From positions 1 to 52,352 of the forward strand of contig NZ_QOWE01000038.1 of NCBI RefSeq assembly GCF_003334855.1: DNA of 52,352 nucleotides, read 5' to 3'. This DNA comes from Larkinella punicea (GTDB taxonomy: Bacteria > Bacteroidota > Bacteroidia > Cytophagales > Spirosomataceae). The notes beneath the pieces were generated by a model. It saw only the letters and a program-made list of their open reading frames with translations. It did not search any database and was not told where the DNA came from. Positions within the stretch are counted from its first letter, which is position 1. The number at the start of each line of letters is the position of its first letter. Of the stretch, positions 44,673 through 52,352 are shown one piece after another. Position numbers and translations under genes: made by a program.

Positions 44673-47399
44673 ATGACCAAAAAGCAGCTCTGGATTGGCA
44701 TTGGGATTTTGGCGCTGATTCTCGGCGGCTACTTCGGGTATCGCTGGTGGAAAGCACCCGCCCGTTCGACCTGGATGCTGATTCCGTCGGATGCACTGCT
44801 GGTTCTGGAAAGTGCGACCTTGCAGGATACACTCTCCAAACAGGCCCGGCTGAACGAAATGGCCCTGCAGACTACCCCGGTTTTTCAGGAAGCTGCCCAC
44901 AGCCTCGAAAAATTCGTCTGGGCACCCCTCGACACCGCCAGCGCCATTCAGTTTCTGAACGGAAAACCGATCTGGTATTCGCTGCATCCCACGTCCAAAG
45001 ACCGGCTGGGGTTCATCTTTTACATTCCCATCCGCTCCTTGCAGGATCAACCGTTTGTCGACCGCATCCTGAACCCCAATGCCGACCGCTTCCGGGTGCT
45101 CAGCCATCCGTACGAAGACACCCGGATTCATGAACTGCTCACGGTCCGCAACGAATCCCTGGGGTCGTTCGTCGTGCTGGACGATTACCTGATCGGCAGT
45201 CCTTCAACAATATTGATGGAAAGCGTCGTTCGGCGGATGAAACAATCGTTTACCGAAACGCCCCTGCAACGGGCCGACGTGACGCTGATCCGGCCGGGTA
45301 ATCTGGCGGGCATTTACGTTCGCAGTTCGGTGTTGTCGGCCATTCTTTCGCCGAAGGAGGAAAGCACCGATTACCAGTCAAAATACATCAAAGCCCTCTT
45401 ACCCACGGAGTTACTAACCCGGTTTCGGCAGTCGGCTTCCCGCTCCCACCTCATCGGCCTGTCGACGGACGACATTGGTTCCAAAAGCGCCCTTGCCAAT
45501 CTCTTCGACCGGCAAACCCCTTTTAAGATCAATTGTGGTGCGCTCATTCCCGACCAGACGACCACGCTTTTTCATTTTAGCCTGAGCGACGGCCCCCGGT
45601 TTGGCAAGGCCCTGACGGCGTTTATCAACTCGGAAGACGAAGACGACACCCGCGAGGGTCGCCGGAAACTCCGCCCTTTGTTGCAGAACGAAGAAAACGG
45701 CATTTATAAATACGTCGGCAACGAAATGGCGCTGCTTCGGATGGATGCTCCCAGCGCCGACCGACGGCTGGTGATGTTGATTCACTCGCCCAATGTCGAT
45801 CGTTTGTGGGATCGCTACCAGCTTGCGGCCCTGCTGGCTTCCGGCACCGATCGTCTGTCGAGTTCCAAACCGTTCCTGCGCTACCGGATTTCGTCCATCG
45901 AAGCTCCCAACCTGCCGGCGTTTCTGTTTGGCGGCCTGTTTCGCGGTTTCGAGCAAAACTGGCTGGCCCAGGTGGGCGATTACCTGGTGATTGCGAACGG
46001 GCAGGGCGTTTTGCAGGAATACCTGCAATCCGTCGAGCAACGAACAGTCTGGTCGGAATCCTACCGCCAGCGGGATTTGCTAACCCAGACCCTGCGCCCC
46101 GCCAACTTTACGGCCTACACCCGTTTCAGCCGGGCGGGTGAATCGGTTACCGCCAACTGGCCGCAATCCTGGCAACAATTGCTGAACCATGACGAAACGG
46201 CACTGGACAATGTCGAAAACCTGATCTACCAAAGTACCTACGGACGGGAACGGATTTATTCGACACTCATTCTGGGCCACACAACCCGGCGCGCCAGCGA
46301 AGCGGTTTTGAACCGGATTTTTCTCCAGCGAAAAATTGCCCTCAATGCTCCCCTGCTGAGTCAGCCGATGGTCATCGGCGATTTTGTCGGCAGCTCCGGG
46401 GCCATCTGGGCGGTCGATCAATCCCAGCAATTTCTGCTCATTACCCCCGAAGGCGAAAAACATCCGATGGGGTCAGTCAATGGCCCGGTGATCAGTCCGA
46501 TGGTGCCGGTCGATTATCTGAGCAATGGACGTTTGCAATACGCGTTTGCAACGGCCCGTTCCTTATACATAGCCGACCCGGTGAATGGTCTGGCCAAATT
46601 GCAATCGATCCCATTGCCGGAAGGCCTTGAACCTCGGACGATGATGGCCCCCCGGCGCGATCAAAACCGCTCCCTGATTCTGCTCATGCTCCATGCAAAC
46701 GGCAGTGTGTACGGTTTTGACCGGCAGCGGAAGCAGTTTGTCCGGCAATTTCCGGTGAATAATGCCGGCGGAGAGGGCGTATCGTCTTTTCACGCAGCCG
46801 TTCGCAACCAGGCCCTTTCGGTGGCTTCGGTTCAAAAAGACGGCAAACTGTTTTACTGGAACGAAAATGGCGGTTTTGCCCCCGGTTTTCCACTTGATTT
46901 AAAAGCGGAACTAACCGGACCGGCCTGGCTGGAAGGTGGAAATCCGACAACCCTCACCACCCTGACGCGACAAGGCGAACTGCTCAGTATTTCGGCCGAT
47001 GGAAAGGTTTTGGAGCGGAACCAACTGGTTCGGCCCATCCGACGCGGTTCCTTCCGACTGCTGCCCGAAGTGAATCAGAATGGTTATTTGTTGCTTCGGA
47101 CGTCGGATACGGAAGCGGCCATTCTGGATCGAAAAGGCAATTCGTTGTTTGAAGTGCGGGGATTACGACCGGGGCAGACGACCATCCGTTACCACATTCT
47201 GGGTTCCGGTGTCAATCTGATCAGCGTAAAATCCGGTAATTTTACCACGATTTACGACCTCGCGGGCCGTCCGATTGGTGACCGGCCCATTCCGGGAAAT
47301 TTCCCGGTGGAGTTGCAGTTTTCGGCTACCCGTAATAAATTATTTGTCTACAGTACTGACAACAAAGCCGTTCAGATCTGGTCGGTGAAGTTGCGTTAA
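44673..47399 (+). CDS. Membrane-anchored protein of unknown function, DUF3352-like start and propeller end
   Basis: A 908-residue protein with one N-terminal membrane helix (about 6-23, LWIGIGILALILGGYFGY) followed by IPSDALLVLES, which resembles the start of DUF3352-type periplasmic proteins (recalled, not searched). Residues of about 30-580 have no other recognised motif. From about 590 onward the repeats (IWAVDQSQQFLLITPEG, LLMLHANGSVYGFDRQRKQF, DGKLFYWNENGGFAPGFP, IWSVKLR) look like a beta-propeller. The start is MTKKQLW at 44673, not the in-frame ATG at 44613, which lies in the hairpin leader. It is followed after 10 bp by the SGNH-like gene, so the two probably work together. Confidence 0.7.
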   Translation: MTKKQLWIGIGILALILGGYFGYRWWKAPARSTWMLIPSDALLVLESATLQDTLSKQARLNEMALQTTPVFQEAAHSLEKFVWAPLDTASAIQFLNGKPIWYSLHPTSKDRLGFIFYIPIRSLQDQPFVDRILNPNADRFRVLSHPYEDTRIHELLTVRNESLGSFVVLDDYLIGSPSTILMESVVRRMKQSFTETPLQRADVTLIRPGNLAGIYVRSSVLSAILSPKEESTDYQSKYIKALLPTELLTRFRQSASRSHLIGLSTDDIGSKSALANLFDRQTPFKINCGALIPDQTTTLFHFSLSDGPRFGKALTAFINSEDEDDTREGRRKLRPLLQNEENGIYKYVGNEMALLRMDAPSADRRLVMLIHSPNVDRLWDRYQLAALLASGTDRLSSSKPFLRYRISSIEAPNLPAFLFGGLFRGFEQNWLAQVGDYLVIANGQGVLQEYLQSVEQRTVWSESYRQRDLLTQTLRPANFTAYTRFSRAGESVTANWPQSWQQLLNHDETALDNVENLIYQSTYGRERIYSTLILGHTTRRASEAVLNRIFLQRKIALNAPLLSQPMVIGDFVGSSGAIWAVDQSQQFLLITPEGEKHPMGSVNGPVISPMVPVDYLSNGRLQYAFATARSLYIADPVNGLAKLQSIPLPEGLEPRTMMAPRRDQNRSLILLMLHANGSVYGFDRQRKQFVRQFPVNNAGGEGVSSFHAAVRNQALSVASVQKDGKLFYWNENGGFAPGFPLDLKAELTGPAWLEGGNPTTLTTLTRQGELLSISADGKVLERNQLVRPIRRGSFRLLPEVNQNGYLLLRTSDTEAAILDRKGNSLFEVRGLRPGQTTIRYHILGSGVNLISVKSGNFTTIYDLAGRPIGDRPIPGNFPVELQFSATRNKLFVYSTDNKAVQIWSVKLR

Positions 47400-47409
47400 G
47401 CAGGAGTCT

Positions 47410-48450
47410 ATGAACATTGGCGTGATTGCCCGGTATTTGATTTTGCTCGTTGGAATTCTCGTTTACGTCGGGAGTTGTCATTCGGATGTCATGAATTCGG
47501 CCCAGAAAGAGGGACTGATTCCCGACGATTACCGCTTCGGTGATCTGTACCGGATGGCGAATTTACCCCAGTTTAAAGCCGAACAGATTCCCTGTCCGCC
47601 CGCCTACCCGGCCGATGGTCCGCGGAAACCCATTCATCTGTACATCATTGGCGATAGTTTTTCCGAACCCCCGCGCGTTACGCTGAACGACTTCCCGATT
47701 GAATATTTTCACCGCACCAAGTGGGACACACACCACCGGGTTCAGTTGGATACGACCAAAACCAACATCCTGATCATCGAATCCGTTGAGCGCCATTTCC
47801 GGGATCAGTTTGGGAAACACATCGACGAACTGACGGTGGTATCAGACACCACCCAGGCCGAACCGACGCCCGAAAACCGCATGACCTGGCAAAGCATTAC
47901 GAAGGAAATGGAAACGTTTTTTTCACGGGATGCCGTCGAAGCCCGGCTGGAAACCATCCTGTTCTTTTCGGACTGGGCGCTGTGGTTCAAGGAGTTGAAA
48001 GCCTGGCTGACGCTGGATTGGTTCGGCCGCGTGAATCCCAAAACGACCCTGTCGCCCGACGGAAAACACTTGCTGTATTACCTCGATACGGATACATCGC
48101 TGACGAACTCATCGTTCAGGCCCCTGCCCGATTCGCTCCTGAACCGGTACATCGATACGATCAATGTGGTGGCCGACCGGTATCGGAAAGCCGGTTTTGA
48201 TCAGGTGTTTCTATCCGTTATTCCCAACAAAACCAGCATTTACGCACCGGGCATGGGACCGCTGCCCTACAATCATCTCATCGAACGCGTTCAGCAAAAT
48301 CCCCGGCTTGCCATTCCGGCAATCGATGTCTACACGCCTTATACCGCCAGTTCGGTTCCGCTGTATGAAACCAGCGATGCGCACTGGAATTGCGCCGGTC
48401 GGGAAATCTGGATGCGGGAAGTAACAAAAAAGCTTACCACGGTTAAGTGA
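47410..48450 (+). CDS. SGNH-like protein of the AlgX/AlgJ type
   Basis: A 346-residue protein with an N-terminal hydrophobic segment ending in VGSC (Cys23), so either a lipoprotein or a membrane-anchored protein. IIGDSFSEP holds the nucleophile block (Gly81-Asp82-Ser83), and near the C-terminus SDAHWNCAG gives the Asp323-x-His325-Trp motif of AlgX/AlgJ polysaccharide O-acetyltransferases. It probably completes acetyl transfer to the glycan, with the acyltransferase 3 protein as possible membrane partner; this is inferred. AGGAG (47402-47406) precedes the ATG at very short spacing. The last 26 bp of the gene also encode the terminator of the opposite-strand tRNA-Val. Confidence 0.75.
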   Translation: MNIGVIARYLILLVGILVYVGSCHSDVMNSAQKEGLIPDDYRFGDLYRMANLPQFKAEQIPCPPAYPADGPRKPIHLYIIGDSFSEPPRVTLNDFPIEYFHRTKWDTHHRVQLDTTKTNILIIESVERHFRDQFGKHIDELTVVSDTTQAEPTPENRMTWQSITKEMETFFSRDAVEARLETILFFSDWALWFKELKAWLTLDWFGRVNPKTTLSPDGKHLLYYLDTDTSLTNSSFRPLPDSLLNRYIDTINVVADRYRKAGFDQVFLSVIPNKTSIYAPGMGPLPYNHLIERVQQNPRLAIPAIDVYTPYTASSVPLYETSDAHWNCAGREIWMREVTKKLTTVK

Positions 48451-48457
48451 TAAGCTT
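48425..48457 (-). terminator. Intrinsic terminator of tRNA-Val, inside an opposite CDS
   Basis: The arms 48430-48440 and 48447-48457 (AAGCTTATCAC on the minus strand) pair over 11 positions with one G-U-type mismatch around a 6-nt loop; six T follow on the minus strand (48431-48426). It overlaps the last codons of the SGNH-like gene. Confidence 0.8.
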
Positions 48458-48464
48458 CGTATTG

Positions 48465-48539
48465 TAGGACGTAGCGGGCTCGAACCGCTGACCTCCGCCC
48501 TGTCAAGGCGGCGCTCTGAACCAACTGAGCTAACATCCT
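48465..48539 (-). tRNA. tRNA-Val (anticodon GAC)
   Basis: The reverse complement folds as a 75-nt tRNA. Acceptor AGGATGT pairs with ACGTCCT (one U-G), the D-stem is GCTC/GAGC, and anticodon stem CCGCC/GGCGG closes the loop TTGACAG, so the anticodon is GAC (valine). The T-arm is AGCGG TTCGAGC CCGCT. The discriminator is A and CCA is not encoded. It could be mistaken for tRNA-Asp (GTC) if read on the wrong strand. Complete promoter and terminator flank it. Confidence 0.93.
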
Positions 48540-48556
48540 GTCGTCGTTTCAGGCCA

Positions 48557-48586
48557 CAAAATTAGGAGATTTCTTCGGTTTCCAAA
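48557..48586 (-). promoter_or_regulatory. Promoter of tRNA-Val
   Basis: On the minus strand TTTG (48586-48583) is followed after 18 bp by TAATTTTG (48564-48557), fitting TTTG-N18-20-TAnnTTTG. The tRNA begins 17 nt further on. The promoter overlaps the 3' end of the MFS transporter gene. Confidence 0.75.
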
Positions 48587-49881
48587 CGAACGCGGTAAAC
48601 TTTTTGTGAAGGAATTCGCCACAGCAGCAGCAATCCGGCCACAAAAAGCACCAGCAACGCCAAAACACTGTTGCGCATGCTCCCCGTAAGCTGCTCGATG
48701 AGTCCGTACATCAGCGTCCCAATCACGATGGACAATTTATCCGTTACATCGTAAAAACTGAAATACGAAGCCGTATCCTGCGTACCATCCGGGATGAGTT
48801 TGGAATACGTCGCCCGCGACAACGCCTGAATGCCGCCCATCACCAAACCGACCACCACGGCCAGCGCATAGAACTGGTTTTCACTCATTACGTAATACGC
48901 CCCGACGCAAATCCCGATCCAGACCGTTACGGCCATCATCAGCGCGTAAATGTTGCCAAACCGCCCCGACAGCCGGGCAAACAGAATGGCCCCTGGAATG
49001 GCGATCAACTGAATGAGCAGAATGGTGATGATCAGACTTTGGGCGGGTAATTTCAGTTCGTCACTGCCAAAAATGGTAGCGATGTACATCACCGTTTGGA
49101 CGGCCATGTTATAGATAAAAAAAGCCAGCAAAAACCGTTTCAACAACGTTTGCGTCTGCACCTGCGCATACACTTTCTTTAATTCCCGAAAACCGTTGAA
49201 AATCCAGTTGCCCGAGGTTTCGGTGCGAATCCGGCGCTCGGCGTTGGGCAAATACCGGAACGAAAGCATGGCAAATCCGAACCACCACACGCCCACGGTC
49301 AGAAACGAAATCCGGGAAGCCATCGCGCTGGACAGTCCACCGTACCATTGCGGGAACAAAATCATGGTCAGGTTGAACACCATCAGCAGCACACTCCCGA
49401 TGTACCCCATCGTAAAACCGCGCGCGCTCACCCGGTCGATCTGGTCTTCGGTCACGATTTCGGGTAGATACGAATTGTAGAAAACGATGCTGCCGCCCCA
49501 ACCGACCAAACTGAGAATAAAACAAAAAACCGCAAAGGTCGTCGTCTCCTGCGTGAAGAAATACAGGAGCGCGCAACTGATGGAACCCAGAATGCAGAAA
49601 AACTTCATAAACGACTTCTTCTGACCGCTGTAATCGGCCAAAGCGGACGAAAAAGGGCTTAGTAGCGCAATCAGGAGAAAGGAGGCCGAAACGGAATAAG
49701 AGAACAGAACTGAATTTTTCACCGGAAAACCCAGAAAATCAATGACGTTGCCGCCCGCTTCGTTCAAAGCCGTCGCGCTGAAGTAGACCGGAAAAATACT
49801 GGAAACGATGACCAGCGAATGCACGGAATTCGCCCAGTCATACAGACACCAGGCGTTGACAATACGGGGGTTGTTTTTCAT
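48562..49881 (-). CDS. MFS transporter, UMF1 family
   Basis: A 439-residue inner-membrane transporter with about twelve hydrophobic helices. The N-terminal NAWCLYDWANS motif and the loop ALADYSGQKKSFMKFF are typical of the UMF1 (Atg22-like) branch of the major facilitator superfamily. The substrate is unknown. The start is MKNNPRI at 49881; an in-frame ATG at 49956 would add 25 residues unlike the family. Its stop codon lies within the tRNA-Val promoter, so the two minus-strand units are packed closely and read-through could reach the tRNA. Confidence 0.9.
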   Translation of the reverse strand: MKNNPRIVNAWCLYDWANSVHSLVIVSSIFPVYFSATALNEAGGNVIDFLGFPVKNSVLFSYSVSASFLLIALLSPFSSALADYSGQKKSFMKFFCILGSISCALLYFFTQETTTFAVFCFILSLVGWGGSIVFYNSYLPEIVTEDQIDRVSARGFTMGYIGSVLLMVFNLTMILFPQWYGGLSSAMASRISFLTVGVWWFGFAMLSFRYLPNAERRIRTETSGNWIFNGFRELKKVYAQVQTQTLLKRFLLAFFIYNMAVQTVMYIATIFGSDELKLPAQSLIITILLIQLIAIPGAILFARLSGRFGNIYALMMAVTVWIGICVGAYYVMSENQFYALAVVVGLVMGGIQALSRATYSKLIPDGTQDTASYFSFYDVTDKLSIVIGTLMYGLIEQLTGSMRNSVLALLVLFVAGLLLLWRIPSQKVYRVRLETEEIS

Positions 49882-50050
49882 AAAAAGGGAGGAAGGCGTA
49901 TTGATGTAACCGAATACAATCGTCCGTAAAAATAAACGGAAATTTGGTGTCGTCAATAATCCTTTCGTGGATAAAAACCGGTCTGGCTAAACTTCTACCC
50001 GACAAACCGGGTTAAATTGACAACCTAACCGTGCTTTCGAGCCATTCCCT

Positions 50051-52117
50051 ATGAACCGACTTGCCCAAGAAAGTAGCCCCTATCTCCTGCAACACGCCCA
50101 CAACCCGGTCGACTGGTTTCCCTGGGGCCCCGAAGCGCTGCAAAAAGCGCAACAGGAGAACAAACCGATTCTGGTGAGCATTGGGTATTCGGCCTGCCAC
50201 TGGTGCCACGTCATGGAACGAGAATCCTTTGAAAATGAGTCGGTTGCGGCTGTCATGAATGAGCATTTCGTGTGTATTAAAGTGGATCGGGAGGAGCGCC
50301 CCGATGTCGATGCCATTTACATGGATGCCGTTCAGGCCATGGGGGTGCAGGGCGGCTGGCCCCTGAACGTGTTCCTGATGCCCGACGCTAAACCGTTCTA
50401 CGGCCTGACGTATCTCCCCGCCCGTCAGTGGGTGAACCTGCTGACCAGTGTGCGCTCGGCATTTGCCGAACACCCGGATCAGTTGGCCGAATCCGCCGAG
50501 GGTTTTGCCAAACAACTGAACATGAGCGTAACGGAGCAATATTATCTGACCGATGCCGCTCCGGCCTTTACCCGGGAGTTGCTCGAAGCAATGTATCAAA
50601 AACTGGCCGCATCGTTCGATTCGGTGAAAGGCGGCCCACGTCGGGCACCCAAATTTCCGATGCCCAGCATCTACGGTTTTCTGCTGCGGTATTACCACAT
50701 TACTAAAAACGAAGAGGCTCTGAACCACATTCGCCGGACGCTCGATTTCATGGCACTGGGCGGTATTTACGACCAGATCGGGGGTGGATTTTCCCGTTAC
50801 TCCGTTGATGACCAATGGTTTGCTCCCCACTTCGAGAAAATGCTGTACGACAATGGCCAGTTGGTAACGCTTTATTCCGAAGCCTACAGCCTGACCCAAA
50901 GTCCCTTGTATCGCCAGACTGTTTTCCAGACGATTGACTTCCTCCAGCGTGAATTGACCAGTCCGGAAGGCGGTTTTTATTCGGCACTGGATGCCGACAG
51001 CGAAGGGGTCGAAGGCAAGTTTTATACCTGGACGACGGCGGAATTGCAAACCATCCTGGAAGACGATTTCAGATGGTTTAGTGAATTGTACCACATTTCG
51101 CCCGATGGCAACTGGGAAGAACACGCGGGCGTTGGGCGTAACATTCTGCACCGCGTGGTGCTGGATGAGGATTTTGCCCGGATGCAGGGATGGTCTCAGG
51201 CGGAATTAGCCGACAAACTTTCTGTTGCACACCAGAAATTGATGGCCGTTCGGGACCAGCGCGTCCGACCCGGTCTGGACGACAAGATTCTGTGTTCCTG
51301 GAATGGCCTGATGCTTAAAGGACTGGTGACGGCCTACCGGGTTTTCGGGGAAGCCTCCTTCCTGGATCTGGCCGAACGAAACGCGCAGTTTGTTCAGGAA
51401 AAACTGACCCATCCCGAAACTGGTCAACTCTGGCACAGCTACAAATCCGGGGTAAGGGAACAGGACGGTGTCGCTACGATTACGGCCTATCTGGAAGATT
51501 ACGCGGCTGTCATCGACGGTTTTTTGGCACTCTATCAGGCCACATTCAAGGAAGAATATTTGCTCCAGGCCGACCGGCTCACCCGCTACACACTCGATTA
51601 TTTCTGGGACGAAGAAGACCATTTGTTCTTTTTCACCGATCAGGTTGGAGAACCGTTGATTGCCCGAAAAAAGGAGGTTTTTGATAACGTCATCCCAGCG
51701 TCCAATTCCATGATGGCCCACAACCTCCACGCGCTCAGCCTGTTGCTGGAACGTGCGGTCGATGGCGCTCCGGCTTACACGGATCTGCTCACGGCTATGC
51801 TCGGTCGGGTGCAACCCCTGCTGCAACAAAATGCCGATTACCTGACGCACTGGGCCGCGCTCTACGCGATGCGGGTGCAGCCAACCGCCGAACTGGCCAT
51901 TGTGGGGCCAGATGCGGAGCAGTTCCGTCGCGAGATTGACCAACGGTTTTATCCCAATAAAATTTTGGCCGGAACCCGGACAGAAAGTGATTTGCCATTG
52001 CTGGAAAACCGGACAACGGTAAACGGAAAAACCGCCATTTACGTCTGCTACAACCGCGCCTGTCAATTGCCGGTAACGAGTGTGGAAGCCGCGTTTAGCA
52101 GTCTGGAGAACGAATAG
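50051..52117 (+). CDS. Thioredoxin-domain protein, DUF255 / YyaL type
   Basis: A 688-residue protein of normal family length. The N-terminal thioredoxin-like domain (about 1-165) has the family opening [21 protein letters not shown] and a CxxC site SACHWCHVM (Cys49, Cys52). The remainder is an (alpha/alpha)6-type toroid with [10 protein letters not shown] and [12 protein letters not shown] motifs, like the N-acylglucosamine 2-epimerase fold. No signal peptide is seen, so it is cytosolic. The family is broadly conserved; its reaction is not established. A large antisense frame exists here but is a shadow. A family hairpin follows 15 bp after the stop. Confidence 0.93.
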   Translation: MNRLAQESSPYLLQHAHNPVDWFPWGPEALQKAQQENKPILVSIGYSACHWCHVMERESFENESVAAVMNEHFVCIKVDREERPDVDAIYMDAVQAMGVQGGWPLNVFLMPDAKPFYGLTYLPARQWVNLLTSVRSAFAEHPDQLAESAEGFAKQLNMSVTEQYYLTDAAPAFTRELLEAMYQKLAASFDSVKGGPRRAPKFPMPSIYGFLLRYYHITKNEEALNHIRRTLDFMALGGIYDQIGGGFSRYSVDDQWFAPHFEKMLYDNGQLVTLYSEAYSLTQSPLYRQTVFQTIDFLQRELTSPEGGFYSALDADSEGVEGKFYTWTTAELQTILEDDFRWFSELYHISPDGNWEEHAGVGRNILHRVVLDEDFARMQGWSQAELADKLSVAHQKLMAVRDQRVRPGLDDKILCSWNGLMLKGLVTAYRVFGEASFLDLAERNAQFVQEKLTHPETGQLWHSYKSGVREQDGVATITAYLEDYAAVIDGFLALYQATFKEEYLLQADRLTRYTLDYFWDEEDHLFFFTDQVGEPLIARKKEVFDNVIPASNSMMAHNLHALSLLLERAVDGAPAYTDLLTAMLGRVQPLLQQNADYLTHWAALYAMRVQPTAELAIVGPDAEQFRREIDQRFYPNKILAGTRTESDLPLLENRTTVNGKTAIYVCYNRACQLPVTSVEAAFSSLENE

Positions 52118-52132
52118 CGGGACTTTCGCTTG

Positions 52133-52207
52133 TTGCCCCGTTCCCCTAAAGGGGACTTTTGCATCCAGATTTATCGCGTCCAAGTCCCCTTTAGGGGAAC
52201 GGGGCAA
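52133..52207. repeat. Perfect 26-bp-arm hairpin, CCCCTTTAGGGG family, copy 2
   Basis: The arms 52133-52158 and 52182-52207 are perfectly complementary over 26 bp. The 23-nt loop, read on the minus strand, starts GGACGC and ends GGATGCAA, as in the hairpin at 23733-23841; the 18-bp inner arm (TCCCCTAAAGGGGACTT core) is shared too. It lies between the thioredoxin-domain gene and the contig-edge repeat. Confidence 0.9.
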
Positions 52208-52228
52208 ATTTCAGGAGCAAGACGTAAG

Positions 52229-52352
52229 GGATCAAGAGCAAAAGTTGTGGAGGGCGTAGGATTTTTTTAGGTTTGTGTTTTTGATCAAACCTGTATTGTT
52301 TTGGAGAGTTTCTTGCCCCTGATTCAGTTCCTGTTACCCGAGTTCATCCTGG
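52229..52352 (+). mobile_element. Contig-edge repeat, second copy of the probable IS end
   Basis: Exact reverse complement of 3-126. It reads outward into the same possible transposase start (TTG, then ESFLPLIQFLLPEFIL) and is cut by the contig end. Confidence 0.5.

Noticed and set aside
48465-48539. tRNA-Asp (GTC)
   Set aside because: GTC appears only when the loop is read on the plus strand; the fold on the minus strand gives anticodon GAC, valine.
50012-51151. Long minus-strand frame (379 codons) opposite the DUF255 protein gene
   Set aside because: It is a mirror of codon usage in a strongly supported gene; the translation has no domain motif. The same applies to minus-strand frames at 51206-52207, 41193-42104 and 22170-23006.

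Overview
The window looks like a chromosomal contig from a Bacteroidota bacterium, probably order Cytophagales (Spirosoma/Larkinella-like; a guess from protein style and about 50-55% GC). Reasons: type IX secretion C-terminal sorting domains, one-protein hybrid two-component systems (HTCS), a DUF5916 protein, an OmpA/PD40 protein, and promoters of the Bacteroidota type (TTTG, 18-22 bp, TAnnTTTG). Both contig ends carry the same 124-bp sequence in inverted orientation. It reads into what looks like the start of a transposase gene, so the contig probably stops at two copies of one insertion sequence.

Layout. (1) 1-3.2 kb: IS edge, tRNA-Glu with complete promoter and terminator, and a secreted M14-type peptidase. 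(2) 3.3-21.2 kb, all minus strand: a kelch-propeller secreted protein and two tandem modules, each an HTCS sensor/regulator followed by a secreted beta-helix protein. The three secreted proteins share Ig-like modules, a repeated ~100-residue GW(A/V)WD module and a T9SS tail. The two beta-helix genes share the same promoter architecture, with paired 16-bp direct repeats, which are probably the HTCS operators. (3) 21.2-33.2 kb: DUF5916/CBM9-like outer-membrane protein, small lipoprotein, dapA, a two-gene ATPase plus PD-(D/E)XK-like nuclease cassette between dapA and ligA, rpe, a GH13 lipoprotein with an altered catalytic position, and an OmpA/PD40 envelope protein.

(4) 33.2-48.5 kb, all plus strand: a cell-surface polysaccharide locus. 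It holds a GT-C type membrane glycosyltransferase, the two halves of a split transketolase flanking a fused NAD-sugar epimerase/GT2 protein, two tandem paralogous polytopic proteins, a type 3 acyltransferase, a GT2 glycosyltransferase, a membrane-anchored propeller protein and an AlgX/AlgJ-like SGNH protein. Together they suggest synthesis and acyl decoration of a glycan with an unusual sugar. (5) 48.4-52.3 kb: tRNA-Val, a UMF1-type MFS transporter and a DUF255 thioredoxin-domain protein.

Many gene junctions hold long hairpins (arms up to 42 bp) of several word families. Two families occur twice in the window, and one pair lies in opposite orientation with similar loops. They probably end transcription, but are longer and more family-like than simple terminators. 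No rRNA, CRISPR array, prophage or SusC/SusD pair was seen.
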